From positions 124,001 to 188,000 of the forward strand of contig NZ_JAFMZO010000005.1 in assembly GCF_024436395.1 (NCBI RefSeq): a stretch of DNA of 64,000 nucleotides, given 5' to 3'. The translations under genes were made by a program, and so were the position numbers. The notes under the pieces are model-generated. The model saw nothing but the letters and a program-made list of their open reading frames with translations, was not told the DNA's origin and searched no databases. Origin of the DNA: Paradesertivirga mongoliensis (GTDB taxonomy: Bacteria; Bacteroidota; Bacteroidia; Sphingobacteriales; Sphingobacteriaceae). Shown here in pieces: positions 7,959-17,738 of this stretch; the stretch's first letter is position 1; every line of letters starts with the position of its first letter.

Positions 7959-9746
7959 GTGTGCCGTATACTAGGAATTGTATCCTCAAAGACTACTTTA
8001 ACTGAGACATATCAGCAGGTTAGCCAGATGTGTAAAATTTTACAACATGGTGGGCCTGACAATGAGGGAATTTATCAAAACACAGATGGCACTGTTTGTT
8101 TGGGGCATAGAAGGTTATCAATCTTAGACCTAAGTGCTGCGGGCCATCAGCCGATGTGTTCTGACGATAAGCAAATTTGGATTTCTTTTAATGGCGAAAT
8201 CTATAATTTTAAAGTTCTTCGAAGAGAACTCATTTCACTCGGATATAGCTTTAATACCAATACTGATACAGAGGTAATATTAAAGGCGTATCAGGAATGG
8301 GGAACGCAATCCTTCTCGAAACTCAAGGGAATGTTTGCTTTCGCCCTTTATGATGAAAGGGACCGGCAGGTTTATCTGGTTCGGGATGCCGCGGGAATCA
8401 AACCTCTGTATTTTTCAGTTAATAATGGAGATTTGGTATTTGCGTCTGAAATAAAAGCGTTTTCCATCTCGGATTTTAAATTTGAGAAGGATGAAAATTG
8501 GAAAATTTATCTATTAGCTTTTGGACACATTCCTGAACCTTTTACCACATTAAAAGGTGTACATAGCCTTGCTAAGGGCCACTATTTGACGTGGAATATA
8601 GCTGACCTGTCCTATATCATTAAATCTTTTAAATCATTTTCATATACAAAAGAGATAACAGACATCGAAGAGGCAATATTTGAGGTCAAGAAAAGCCTGA
8701 CGAGCTCCGTAATTAGTCACCTGATTTCCGATGCACCTATCGGTGTTTTCTTAAGTGGAGGGATCGATTCAAGCATACTTACCTTGATAGCAGATCAGTA
8801 CCAGGGCACTAAACTAAACTCTCTCTCTATCAATCTGCAGGAAACCGATTACTCTGAAAAAAGATATCAGGAAATGGTGACCAAAACCATACAAGGTTCA
8901 CATAATGAATTTTTCATCAACTATAAAGAATTTATTAAAAACTTTGAAACCATTGTGAGCAGTATGGATCAGCCCAGCACCGACGGTATAAACTCATGGT
9001 TTGTAAGTAAATACGCAAAGGAAAATGGATTAAAAGCGGTGCTTTCAGGGCTGGGCGGAGATGAATTATTTGGTGGTTATCCTTCCTTTCAGCGTATGGA
9101 CATGTTATCAGCCATTAAAAAGCTTCCATCGGCATTGATAAAAGGCACTGAATACCATCCAAACCACAAATATAAACGGCTGTACTATCTCAGTTATGAC
9201 AATCCGGTGGGAGAATACCTCTTTCTGAGAGGCTTTTTTACCCCCCCGCTTATCGCTTCGATACTTGATGCAGATTTAAAAGAAATTGACAGCATCGTTA
9301 ATAGCTTTCCTTTATCAAAAGAGGTAAGCTCTTTAAGCGGTGGTAATCGGGCAAGCTGGTTTGAAACAAATATGTATATGCAAAATCAGTTGCTTAAGGA
9401 TACTGATTACATGAGTATGAGTCATGGTATTGAAGTACGGGTTCCATTTTTAGATCAGGATTTAATTTCGACAGCGCTAAGAATTGACCCTAAAGTAAAA
9501 TTCAGCCGCCAGCTTCACAAAGTACTGTTGATAAAAGCTTTTAAAGATGTATTGCCTGAACCGGTTTGGAACAGAAAAAAGATGGGCTTTAGCTTCCCTT
9601 TTCAAGAATGGATGTCCCGTTTCGAACAAATTTCTAATCCCGATAGGTACAGAAATAAGACCACAAAAAAACTGATTAAAGATTTTCATAAAGGAAATTT
9701 GCATTGGTCATCTGCTTTTGCTCTCTATCACATCAATAATGCCTAA
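7959..9746 (+). CDS. asnB: AsnB-like glutamine-hydrolysing asparagine synthase / amidotransferase
   Basis: Class II amidotransferase: an N-terminal Ntn glutaminase releases ammonia from glutamine, a C-terminal ATP-pyrophosphatase domain transfers it to an adenylated carboxylate. The start must be GTG at 7959 because the next codon gives the catalytic Cys2 (MCRILGIV). The PPi loop LSGGIDSS lies near residues 265-272; SGLGGDELFGGYPSF and the C-terminal RKKMGFSFPFQEW segment are typical of AsnB. Length 595 residues is normal. Inside an EPS operon, such proteins may amidate a sugar carboxylate (compare WbpS-type proteins of O-antigen loci) rather than make free asparagine; that is an inference from position only. 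Confidence 0.92.
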   Translation: MCRILGIVSSKTTLTETYQQVSQMCKILQHGGPDNEGIYQNTDGTVCLGHRRLSILDLSAAGHQPMCSDDKQIWISFNGEIYNFKVLRRELISLGYSFNTNTDTEVILKAYQEWGTQSFSKLKGMFAFALYDERDRQVYLVRDAAGIKPLYFSVNNGDLVFASEIKAFSISDFKFEKDENWKIYLLAFGHIPEPFTTLKGVHSLAKGHYLTWNIADLSYIIKSFKSFSYTKEITDIEEAIFEVKKSLTSSVISHLISDAPIGVFLSGGIDSSILTLIADQYQGTKLNSLSINLQETDYSEKRYQEMVTKTIQGSHNEFFINYKEFIKNFETIVSSMDQPSTDGINSWFVSKYAKENGLKAVLSGLGGDELFGGYPSFQRMDMLSAIKKLPSALIKGTEYHPNHKYKRLYYLSYDNPVGEYLFLRGFFTPPLIASILDADLKEIDSIVNSFPLSKEVSSLSGGNRASWFETNMYMQNQLLKDTDYMSMSHGIEVRVPFLDQDLISTALRIDPKVKFSRQLHKVLLIKAFKDVLPEPVWNRKKMGFSFPFQEWMSRFEQISNPDRYRNKTTKKLIKDFHKGNLHWSSAFALYHINNA

Positions 9747-10863
9747 AAAAATCCTATTTCTGACATTAAGAACGTTTAGCATTACCGGGGGTATCGAGAA
9801 GGTGTGCAGGGTATTAACTCGTGCGTTGTATGACTTAAGCGAAAAAAGCTTAATTGAGCCTAAAGCTTTCTCCATGTATGATAAATCATCTGACCGTGAT
9901 GCAAAATATATATTACGCACGCAATTCAAAGGCTTTAATGGGAGTCGTATCCTCTATTCATTAGCGGCGATTAGGGAAGGAATTCGCTCTGACACTGTAA
10001 TCTTAAGTCATATAAACTTGCTTTTTTTAGCTCTGGTAATTAAACGCTTATCTGCAAAAACCAGAGTTATTTTATTTGTTCATGGAATAGAAGTATGGAG
10101 AGATTTAAAAAGTTGGAAGGCGGATTTCCTTCGTAAAGACTGCGACGAAATCTGGGCCGTTAGCGACTACACCTCGAAAGAAATCCAGAAACGACACAGC
10201 ATTCCATCTCAACGCATTAAGGTCATTCATAACTGCCTTGACCCTTTCCTTGAAATTCCGGTTGATTTTAATAAACCCGCAGATTTAATTCGACGTTACA
10301 ATCTTAATATAAAAGATAAAGTATTGTTTACACTTACCCGCCTAACGTCAAGTGAATTATACAAGGGATACGATCAAGTAATTGCAATAATACCAAGATT
10401 GCTGACTCTTTACCCGACACTAAAATATCTGATCGCTGGGAAAGCTGATACAGAAGAACGGTCACGCCTTAGTAAGTTAATCAAAGACAGAGGGTTAGAA
10501 CGTCATGTTGTTTTATTGGGATTTGTTCCTGAAGAAGAGCTTAGTGAGCATTTCCTTTTGTCGGATGTATTTGTAATGCCGAGCAGAAAAGAAGGTTTTG
10601 GTATAGTGTTTATTGAAGCTGCGGCCTGCGGGTGCAAAACCATCGCCGGCAATCAGGACGGAAGTGTTGACGCGTTAATGAATGGACGACTGGGAACACT
10701 TATTTCTCCAACAGACACTGAGGCGATCTTTCAAGCAATAGTAAATAATCTAGAATCTGACTATACAACCGATTCGGCTTTAAAGATACAGGCGATGTGT
10801 GTACAAAGCTTTAACTACGAAGCATACTATCAAAAAATAAAAGAACGCATTTGTGATAAATAA
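9739..10863 (+). CDS. Glycosyltransferase family 4
   Basis: Retaining GT-B glycosyltransferase. N-terminal Rossmann half begins KKILFLTLRTFSITGGIEK; the C-terminal half carries LFTLTRLTSSELYKGYDQ and the donor-binding motif SRKEGFGIVFIEAAACG, with the E-x7-E arrangement of GT4. About 374 residues, normal. ATG at 9739 was chosen; it overlaps the asnB stop by 8 bp, so translation is probably coupled. Sugar specificity is unknown. Confidence 0.9.
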   Translation: MPKKILFLTLRTFSITGGIEKVCRVLTRALYDLSEKSLIEPKAFSMYDKSSDRDAKYILRTQFKGFNGSRILYSLAAIREGIRSDTVILSHINLLFLALVIKRLSAKTRVILFVHGIEVWRDLKSWKADFLRKDCDEIWAVSDYTSKEIQKRHSIPSQRIKVIHNCLDPFLEIPVDFNKPADLIRRYNLNIKDKVLFTLTRLTSSELYKGYDQVIAIIPRLLTLYPTLKYLIAGKADTEERSRLSKLIKDRGLERHVVLLGFVPEEELSEHFLLSDVFVMPSRKEGFGIVFIEAAACGCKTIAGNQDGSVDALMNGRLGTLISPTDTEAIFQAIVNNLESDYTTDSALKIQAMCVQSFNYEAYYQKIKERICDK

Positions 10864-11707
10864 CGCAACTAAATGGGAAATAAGTCCTGCCAACTCCGGA
10901 TTTGATCTTAAGCTGAAAGAAACTTGGGAATACAGGGATTTGCTTGGATTACTGGTGAAACGAGACTTTGTATCCTTTTACAAACAGACAATATTTGGGC
11001 CGCTCTGGTTTCTAATTCAGCCTGTTTTTACTACAATTATTTTCACTTTTGTTTTCGGCAACCTTGCTGGCATTTCTACCGATGGATTACCGCAGCCATT
11101 ATTTTATATGGCAGGCATTACCGCCTGGGGATATTTTGCTGAATGTCTAACAAAAACTTCTACCGTGTTTAAAGACAATGCTAATATTTTTGGAAAAGTT
11201 TATTTCCCGCGTCTGATTATGCCTTTGAGTATCGTCGTATCAAATCTGGTTAAGTTTGGAATACAGTTCGCTTTATTTTTGGTCATTATGGTTTACTACG
11301 GAGGAAAGGAAGCAGATTTTGAACCGAATCGGTATGTACTTTTATTCCCGGTTCTTATTTTTTTAATGGCAGCACAGGGACTGGGATTGGGTATGCTTAT
11401 TTCAGCAATGACCACAAAATATCGTGATCTGGCGTTTTTAGTAAGCTTCGGTGTTCAATTACTTATGTATGCGACAACTGTGATTTATCCACTTTCTATA
11501 GCAACAGAGAAGTACCAACAATTTAGCTGGATCATTGAGTATAATCCTATGACGATGATCATCGAAACGTTCCGTTACGGATTTTTAGGAGCCGGCAGCT
11601 TCAGTTGGGAGTCTTTAGGATATACAACCCTAGCATCCTTTATTATAATGCTATTGGGCATAGTTGTTTTCAATAAAGTGGAGAAAAATTTCGTAGACAC
11701 TGTATAA
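10853..11707 (+). CDS. wzm: Wzm-like ABC polysaccharide exporter, permease
   Basis: Membrane half of an ABC-2 type exporter that moves lipid-linked polysaccharide across the inner membrane. Six predicted helices; typical family segments are YRDLLGLLVKRDFVSFYKQT at the cytoplasmic N-terminus, PLWFLIQPVFTTIIFTFVF, and YNPMTMIIETFRYG before the last helix. Length 284 residues fits. Start GTG at 10853 overlaps the preceding glycosyltransferase by 11 bp. The ATPase partner follows after 15 bp. Together they form the only flippase-type system visible in the locus. Confidence 0.94.
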   Translation: MINNATKWEISPANSGFDLKLKETWEYRDLLGLLVKRDFVSFYKQTIFGPLWFLIQPVFTTIIFTFVFGNLAGISTDGLPQPLFYMAGITAWGYFAECLTKTSTVFKDNANIFGKVYFPRLIMPLSIVVSNLVKFGIQFALFLVIMVYYGGKEADFEPNRYVLLFPVLIFLMAAQGLGLGMLISAMTTKYRDLAFLVSFGVQLLMYATTVIYPLSIATEKYQQFSWIIEYNPMTMIIETFRYGFLGAGSFSWESLGYTTLASFIIMLLGIVVFNKVEKNFVDTV

Positions 11708-11722
11708 CACTAAAACAAGGCT

Positions 11723-12994
11723 ATGAGTGAAATCGCTATAAAGGCAGAAAATGTATCCAAAGCTTATCAGCTTGGAGAAATTGGCACGGGTACGATAAGC
11801 CGTGACCTGGAACGCTGGTGGGCTAAAATAAGGGGGAAAGAAGATCCCTATCTCCGTATAGGAGAGACAAACGACCGCGCTCAAAAGGGCAGCAGTGATA
11901 TCGTTTGGAGCTTAAAAGACATTACTTTTGAAATTAATCAAGGCGATGCAGTAGGTATAATAGGACGAAACGGAGCTGGAAAAAGTACCTTATTAAAAAT
12001 TTTAAGTAAAGTAACCTCACCAACTACCGGGACTATTAGTGGAAAAGGAAGAATTGCAAGCTTATTGGAAGTCGGAACGGGGTTTCATCCAGAATTAACC
12101 GGTCGGGAAAACATTTTTCTGAATGGTGCGATACTGGGTATGCGAAAAAGAGAAATAACCAGAAAATTCGATGAGATTGTTGATTTTGCTGGCGTAGAGC
12201 GATATATAGACACCCCTGTAAAACGCTATTCCTCAGGGATGTATGTTAGGCTTGCATTCGCAGTAGCTGCGCACCTCGAATCAGAGATTTTAATTGTTGA
12301 TGAAGTTTTAGCGGTGGGAGATGCCGAGTTCCAGCGAAAATGTCTCGGAAAAATGGAGGATGTCAGCAAGGGAGAAGGAAGAACGGTGTTATTTGTGAGC
12401 CACAACATGGCAAGTATCAAAGCGTTGTGCAATCGGGGGATTTTATTATCCCAAGGGACTATTACATCATATGGCGATATAGATACCGTTGTAAATGAAT
12501 ATTCGGAATTACCTTTTTCTATAAATCCTAGAAAAAGGACTGGAACCGATAATGTAAGAACAAGTTGTATAAAATTCTATAACTCTGCAAAAAGTACGAT
12601 ATCGGGCAATGACCTCCTATTTAATAACCATCACATCATCGATCTATACTTAGAAGTGAAAGAACAGTGTAAAGACGTAAGCATAGCTCTCTGTTTTAAT
12701 AATCTATCAAACCAAAGGGTAACGAGTCTATGGTCAAAGTTTAATGGCGAGCTTTTTACACTTACACCAGGATTACAAAAACTTGAGTTTGATATCCCTA
12801 AAATCAGATTAATTCCAGGCTGCTACGAGGTAATTATCTATATAGAATCCAAAGGGCAGGTTCTGGAACTGATCTATAATTATACTGAGGTGACTATTTC
12901 CATGCCATCAGATACTGCTTCACTTGAGAGCCCCCAGCAGATAACAGGATATTTTGTAGAAGACTTCAAAAATAAACTAGTTTATGATAATTAA
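11723..12994 (+). CDS. wzt: Wzt-like ABC polysaccharide exporter, ATPase with C-terminal carbohydrate-binding domain
   Basis: ATP-binding half of the exporter. Walker A GRNGAGKST near residues 81-89, signature YSSGM near 169-173, Walker B ILIVDE near 190-195 with the catalytic Glu present. The region after about residue 265 is a beta-rich extension of roughly 155 residues as in Wzt proteins that read a chain-terminal modification before export (family knowledge from the E. coli O8/O9a system). That extension makes a terminal cap, such as a methyl group, plausible, and several methyltransferase genes follow directly. Overlaps the next gene by 11 bp. Confidence 0.94.
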   Translation: MSEIAIKAENVSKAYQLGEIGTGTISRDLERWWAKIRGKEDPYLRIGETNDRAQKGSSDIVWSLKDITFEINQGDAVGIIGRNGAGKSTLLKILSKVTSPTTGTISGKGRIASLLEVGTGFHPELTGRENIFLNGAILGMRKREITRKFDEIVDFAGVERYIDTPVKRYSSGMYVRLAFAVAAHLESEILIVDEVLAVGDAEFQRKCLGKMEDVSKGEGRTVLFVSHNMASIKALCNRGILLSQGTITSYGDIDTVVNEYSELPFSINPRKRTGTDNVRTSCIKFYNSAKSTISGNDLLFNNHHIIDLYLEVKEQCKDVSIALCFNNLSNQRVTSLWSKFNGELFTLTPGLQKLEFDIPKIRLIPGCYEVIIYIESKGQVLELIYNYTEVTISMPSDTASLESPQQITGYFVEDFKNKLVYDN

Positions 12995-13796
12995 TTTATT
13001 GCGCAAAATCAAGTTCAGATGGACTCAATATAGACACTGGGATTCAAGAATAAGAGATGTGATGTCTTGTCCTGACAACGATAATATCCAGAGGGTTGCA
13101 CAGGCTGGAAAAATCATTGACAATCATCAAATCATGCACAATGGCCAAAAAATCATTCTTGGCAGTTATTACGGTAGTGGGATTACTGACATGCTTAAGA
13201 GAAACAAGGGCGTTCACGAGCCACAAGAAGAATTCGTTTTTTCGAAGGTAATAAATTCACTTACGGACAGTCCGGTTATGATTGAACTTGGCTCGTATTG
13301 GGCGTTCTATTCCATGTGGCTACTTCAGCAAAGACCTGCCGCAAGAGTTTACTTATTTGAACCGGATGAACATAATTTGAATTATGGTATAGAAAATTTT
13401 AAACTTAATCATCTAACCGGCGATTTCAATCGTGCGTATATTTCAGACATGGTCGATATTGCGTCAATCCCAAATACACTAAATTTACCCTACATTTTTG
13501 AAGACAAAAATCTAGATTTCGTAGATATACTACATTCCGATATACAGGGAAATGAGCTTAGTCTGTTAAAAGGAGCTAAAGATTTACTGCGTGAAGAAAG
13601 AATTGGATATTTATTTATATCAACACATGATAATGAGATACACAACGCCTGTATCAATTTCATAAATCAATTCAACTACAATATTTTATGTGAAGCTGAC
13701 CTCAATCGCACTTTTTCTTACGATGGGCTAATTGTTGCAAAATTGGCGAAGTATGCAGGTGTGGAAAATATAGAAATTAGCAAAAAGCTGTCATGA
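12984..13796 (+). CDS. FkbM-like SAM-dependent methyltransferase
   Basis: Probable O-methyltransferase acting on a glycan. The SAM-binding segment is VMIELGSYWAFYSMWLL (near residue 98), followed by the acidic strand VYLFEPDEHNLNYG; LDFVDILHSDIQGNELSLLK matches the FkbM motif with the usual IDIEG replaced by SDIQG. 270 residues. ATG overlaps wzt by 11 bp and the stop overlaps the next methyltransferase as ATGA. Direct linkage to the Wzt C-terminal domain suggests a role in capping or decorating the chain. The altered motif leaves room for reduced or changed activity. Confidence 0.72.
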   Translation: MIINLLRKIKFRWTQYRHWDSRIRDVMSCPDNDNIQRVAQAGKIIDNHQIMHNGQKIILGSYYGSGITDMLKRNKGVHEPQEEFVFSKVINSLTDSPVMIELGSYWAFYSMWLLQQRPAARVYLFEPDEHNLNYGIENFKLNHLTGDFNRAYISDMVDIASIPNTLNLPYIFEDKNLDFVDILHSDIQGNELSLLKGAKDLLREERIGYLFISTHDNEIHNACINFINQFNYNILCEADLNRTFSYDGLIVAKLAKYAGVENIEISKKLS

Positions 13797-14596
13797 CTTT
13801 AAGATCACTCATTAAACAACGTCTGATTTCTCATTTCTGGAACTTGAAAAAAAAGTTCAAATACTTTAGTACAACAGTATATTTCCCCAAGGATAGCGCC
13901 CTTTTTAAACGAGCAATGAAGGAAGGGATTTACGAATATGATAACTTAAAAATAATTCGTGCTCTTGCAAAACGCGAAACAACGGTTCTTGATGTTGGTG
14001 CAAACATTGGATTAATGGCTATTCCCTTGTTAAATATGGACGATTCCCTTAAAATAATTTCGATAGAAGCTTCTCCCAATACGCTTCCCTATTTGAATAA
14101 AACATGGAATGACTCAAATTATCATGACCGTTGGCAAATTATAGGTAACGCTGTTTCAGACAGGAGTGGCATAGTGGATTTCCATTTGGCAAAGCCGTCG
14201 GATGGAGCTTACGACAGTATTCGGGATACACAAAGAAAATCATATTCTGAGGTTGTAAAGGTAGAGTGTACTACAATCGACGAAATATGGGATAGTGTGC
14301 AAAGAACCCACATTTCTCTTATTAAAATTGACATCGAAGGCGCAGATCTCCTAGCGTTAAAAGGTGCGACCAATTGTATAGAAAAATGTAGACCAGCCAT
14401 CTTAATGGAGTGGAATCAAACAAATATTCAACCTTTCGGCCTCAACAATAATGATTTGATTGAATTTGTTAGAAGTAACAACTACTACCTTTATGCACTG
14501 CCGGAAATCACTAAAATATCATCCAGTGATGAATTAAACTTATTTAGTATCAGAACTGAAAACTTTTTGCTACTGCCGAGCATGGTGACCAACTAA
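13793..14596 (+). CDS. FkbM family methyltransferase
   Basis: Canonical FkbM-type SAM methyltransferase: TTVLDVGANIGLMAIPLL (SAM loop, near residue 64), ISIEASPNTLPYLNKTW, and the family motif ISLIKIDIEGADLLALKGA near residues 178-196. 267 residues, usual length. Coupled by ATGA to the preceding, more divergent FkbM-like gene, so the pair may methylate two positions or be paralogues. The target is presumably a sugar hydroxyl in the EPS; not shown by sequence. Confidence 0.88.
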   Translation: MTLRSLIKQRLISHFWNLKKKFKYFSTTVYFPKDSALFKRAMKEGIYEYDNLKIIRALAKRETTVLDVGANIGLMAIPLLNMDDSLKIISIEASPNTLPYLNKTWNDSNYHDRWQIIGNAVSDRSGIVDFHLAKPSDGAYDSIRDTQRKSYSEVVKVECTTIDEIWDSVQRTHISLIKIDIEGADLLALKGATNCIEKCRPAILMEWNQTNIQPFGLNNNDLIEFVRSNNYYLYALPEITKISSSDELNLFSIRTENFLLLPSMVTN

Positions 14597-14600
14597 TTTA

Positions 14601-15659
14601 ATGAATTCCAACTATAAAATCATCAAATTAACCACCCCCTGGAAATCAAAATTCCTTTACAATACTATTGATAATCCTAACCTCTATTTATCTCAAACTC
14701 CGGGTGGAAATGGCATTTACGGAGACTACAAATTTGAGGTTAATAATGACATATCAGAATGTGATTATTGGTTCATCTATGGAGGGTTAACATTAGGTGA
14801 ACTAAAACAAAAAGTTAAATGCCCTATTGAAAACATCTTTTACATAACAGATGAGGTACATTGCAACAGATTTTATGTTAAAAAATTTCTTGATCAATTC
14901 CCAAATGTAGTTACCTGCAGAACAGATATTCACCATAGAAATGTTATCAACTACCATGAGCTATTGATCTGGTATCTTCATAAATCTTATGATGAAATTG
15001 CGAATACAACAACCATCGAGAAAACAAAAAAGCTATGTATCATTAACAGTAATTTGGTTGAAACACCGCTGCAACGAACGAGGTATGAACTAACCCATAA
15101 ATTGATTGGTCATTTCAAGGATAAAATAGATGTGTTTGGCCGGGGACATCAAACATTTACTGATAAATGGGATATTTTAAAAAACTATAAATACTCTGTA
15201 GCCATTGAAAACACGGTGCAGTACGGGTATTTCACTGAAAAAATAGCAGAATGTTTTTTAACACACACTTACCCCCTATATTATGGTTGCCCTAATATTG
15301 CGGACTATTTTGACACCAGAGCCTTCACAACCATTGATGTTAATGATTATAAAACGTGTATTCGTCAGATAGAAGAAGTCATCGAAGAAGACCTCTACGA
15401 AGAAAAAGCAGCAACAATTCAAGAACAGAAATATAAATACCTTAATCAATATCACTTGTTCCCAGGTATTATTAATTTAATTCAGCTGCATGGCAACTCA
15501 AACACAGTTGCTAAATGGAAAACCATTTATACAGAGGAGTACTTTAAGAGATTGTACTGGATGAAAAGGTTTATTCAGGTTATAAACAATCGAAAAATCT
15601 CTGAAAAATATAAGTTTAACATAAACTTATATGTTGATGGCGATTATGCAAATAAATAA
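14601..15659 (+). CDS. Glycosyltransferase family 10 (fucosyltransferase-like)
   Basis: GT10 enzymes use GDP-fucose or a similar GDP-sugar to make alpha-1,3/1,4 links. The C-terminal GT10 core is clear: IDVFGRGHQTF near residue 176, YKYSVAIENT near 192-201, GYFTEKIAECFLTHTYPLYY near 205-224, then GCPNIADYFD. The N-terminal half is less conserved, as usual. 352 residues. It is followed by a second GT10 gene that overlaps it by 29 bp (or 14 bp with the inner start). Fucose as the sugar is an inference from the family. Confidence 0.88.
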   Translation: MNSNYKIIKLTTPWKSKFLYNTIDNPNLYLSQTPGGNGIYGDYKFEVNNDISECDYWFIYGGLTLGELKQKVKCPIENIFYITDEVHCNRFYVKKFLDQFPNVVTCRTDIHHRNVINYHELLIWYLHKSYDEIANTTTIEKTKKLCIINSNLVETPLQRTRYELTHKLIGHFKDKIDVFGRGHQTFTDKWDILKNYKYSVAIENTVQYGYFTEKIAECFLTHTYPLYYGCPNIADYFDTRAFTTIDVNDYKTCIRQIEEVIEEDLYEEKAATIQEQKYKYLNQYHLFPGIINLIQLHGNSNTVAKWKTIYTEEYFKRLYWMKRFIQVINNRKISEKYKFNINLYVDGDYANK

Positions 15660-16686
15660 CGTGAGCCCTAAAGTAAAAATTAAACTGAAATGTATTAATG
15701 GGATCAATTATTCTGACGCTATCAGCGACATACTTTTTGAGGTAAGTGATGTTTTCGATTTTGAAGAAAGTTTAACTGACCCCGACTATATCATTTTTGG
15801 CCCATATGGAAATGATTTACCTCCAAAAGGGAACTATACGCGAATAGGATATTTCTGCGAAAATATTATACCAGATTTGTCAGTTTGCGAATGGGCATTC
15901 GGTGTTCCCAGAGAAGAGGAAATTAATCATCCAAAATATAAAAGAATACAATGGCATGGGTTAAACCCTAAGGCCCTAATCAAACAAATAGACGATAATG
16001 ATTTAGATAGAATTGTCTGTTCGAAAACTAAGTTTTGCAATTTTCTATATTCGCATAAAGTTCCATATCGCGAAGAGTTCTTCAGGCAATTGTCGAGGTA
16101 TAAAAAGATAGATTCGCCAGGTAAATCCATGAACAATATGTCCTCTATAGACTCCATGTATCAGGGAAATATCTGGGAAAGAAAGAAACAATTTTTATCT
16201 GACTACAAATTCACCATAGCTTTTGAAAACTATTGTTATCCTGGTTACCAAACTGAGAAACTATATGATGCAATGCAATGCTCAAGCATCCCTATATACT
16301 GCGGGGATCCCTATATACATGAAATATTCAATACCGAAAGTTTTATAAATACCTCAGATTATATTAAAATAGATCAAGGCAAACTTCTCAACCTAATTGA
16401 GAGAAATGCACAGTTCAACTTTACAGATATACGGCCTATGTTCTTTTATCAGCCACAGCATAGGCTTCAAAGAAAGTTTAAATCTTTACTCAGGGAGTTA
16501 AAAATGTTTTGGCAATTCAACAAATTAAACTTCAGCCCTTTAATTGATAAAATCATTGAAATTGACACGAACCCCGATCTTTATATACAAATGTTGAAAA
16601 AGGCCTGGTTTAAAGATAACAACACTCCAAGAAAGTTATCAACCAAAGATAGATGGTTGGAAATCTTTAGTATAAATGATAAATAA
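15631..16686 (+). CDS. Glycosyltransferase family 10 (second copy)
   Basis: A second GT10 enzyme with FTIAFENYCYPGYQTEKLYD near residues 194-213 followed by SIPIYCGDPYIHEIFN, and IGYFCENIIPDLSVCEWAFG in the N-terminal half. 351 residues. Two in-frame starts exist, ATG at 15631 and ATG at 15646; both overlap the previous gene. The two GT10 proteins share the core motifs but differ throughout, so this is not a recent duplication. The protein probably adds a fucose-like residue at a different position from its neighbour. Confidence 0.87.
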   Translation: MLMAIMQINNVSPKVKIKLKCINGINYSDAISDILFEVSDVFDFEESLTDPDYIIFGPYGNDLPPKGNYTRIGYFCENIIPDLSVCEWAFGVPREEEINHPKYKRIQWHGLNPKALIKQIDDNDLDRIVCSKTKFCNFLYSHKVPYREEFFRQLSRYKKIDSPGKSMNNMSSIDSMYQGNIWERKKQFLSDYKFTIAFENYCYPGYQTEKLYDAMQCSSIPIYCGDPYIHEIFNTESFINTSDYIKIDQGKLLNLIERNAQFNFTDIRPMFFYQPQHRLQRKFKSLLRELKMFWQFNKLNFSPLIDKIIEIDTNPDLYIQMLKKAWFKDNNTPRKLSTKDRWLEIFSINDK

Positions 16687-16741
16687 CCGATATTGGCGCA
16701 TTAATATCCGTAGCTGGATTCTCAATTGCTTCTGTTAAATA

Positions 16742-17737
16742 ATGGAAAGGCCTATTGTTTCTATAATCATTCCGTTTTATAACACCGAAAGGCATTTAGC
16801 GTCTTGTATTGAATCTGCCATCAACCAAAGCTGGCCGAATACGGAAGTTATTCTTGTTGATGATGGCTCCACCGACAACTCATTGAGCATCGCAACCCAT
16901 TATCAAAATGAGCGAATAAGAGTGTTCCGACAGAATAAAGGAGGAGCTAGTGCCGCAAGAAACAAAGGTTTAAGAGAAGCTAAGGGGGATTTTATTCAAT
17001 TCTTGGATGCAGATGATTTTTTACATCCTGATAAAATAAAATCACAAATCGAGTTATTAGAAGTTGATGACGATAAAGTAGCGCTTTGTCCTACCATAAG
17101 CTTTATTGACGGCAACGACCCTGATTCAAAGGTTACGAGGCATGAGTGGTATAAGAATGCAACTGACCCGATTGATTTTTTAATAAAATTATATGGTGGG
17201 GGCTTTATAGGCCCTGAATATGGAGGTTCAATACAGCCTAATGCCTGGCTCACACCCAGAAAAGTTATAGACCAGGCTGGCTTTTGGAATGAAGATTTAA
17301 GCCTGGATGATGATGGAGAGTATTTTTGTCGGGTTGTTCTAAGTTCCAGCGGTCTAATTTATTGTGATAAATCAATAAATTATTATAGGAAATTCAATCA
17401 CCAAAGCAATTTAAGTGCGCAAAAATCAAACACTCATTTTAAAAGTCTTTTGAATGCGACAGTTTTAAAGTCTCAATATCTTTTGTCAAAAAGCAATGAT
17501 GATATTTCACGCAAAGCTATTAGTCGATGTTTCTATGACTTAGCATATAATTCTTACCCCATGTATAAAGAGATCTATTCAGAAGCTTTATCAACCGCCA
17601 AAGCACTCTATAACATCGAGTTTAATCCTTACAAAAGTTATCATAATCAATTATTGTCGAATCTAATGGGTTGGAAATTTGTTAAAAAGTATCTTTATAC
17701 CTTGAGTCAGATTAAAACCAGAATTAAAGATTTTTAA
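16742..17737 (+). CDS. Glycosyltransferase family 2
   Basis: Inverting GT-A transferase with all N-terminal landmarks: VSIIIPFYNTERHLASCIES, VILVDDGSTDNS, NKGGASAARNKGL, and the metal-binding FLDADDF near residues 87-93; EDLSLDDDGEYFCRV in the second half fits the acceptor/base region. 331 residues. 55 bp separate it from the GT10 gene upstream, one of the wider gaps in the operon. Sugar unknown. Confidence 0.9.
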   Translation: MERPIVSIIIPFYNTERHLASCIESAINQSWPNTEVILVDDGSTDNSLSIATHYQNERIRVFRQNKGGASAARNKGLREAKGDFIQFLDADDFLHPDKIKSQIELLEVDDDKVALCPTISFIDGNDPDSKVTRHEWYKNATDPIDFLIKLYGGGFIGPEYGGSIQPNAWLTPRKVIDQAGFWNEDLSLDDDGEYFCRVVLSSSGLIYCDKSINYYRKFNHQSNLSAQKSNTHFKSLLNATVLKSQYLLSKSNDDISRKAISRCFYDLAYNSYPMYKEIYSEALSTAKALYNIEFNPYKSYHNQLLSNLMGWKFVKKYLYTLSQIKTRIKDF

Positions 17738-17738
17738 G

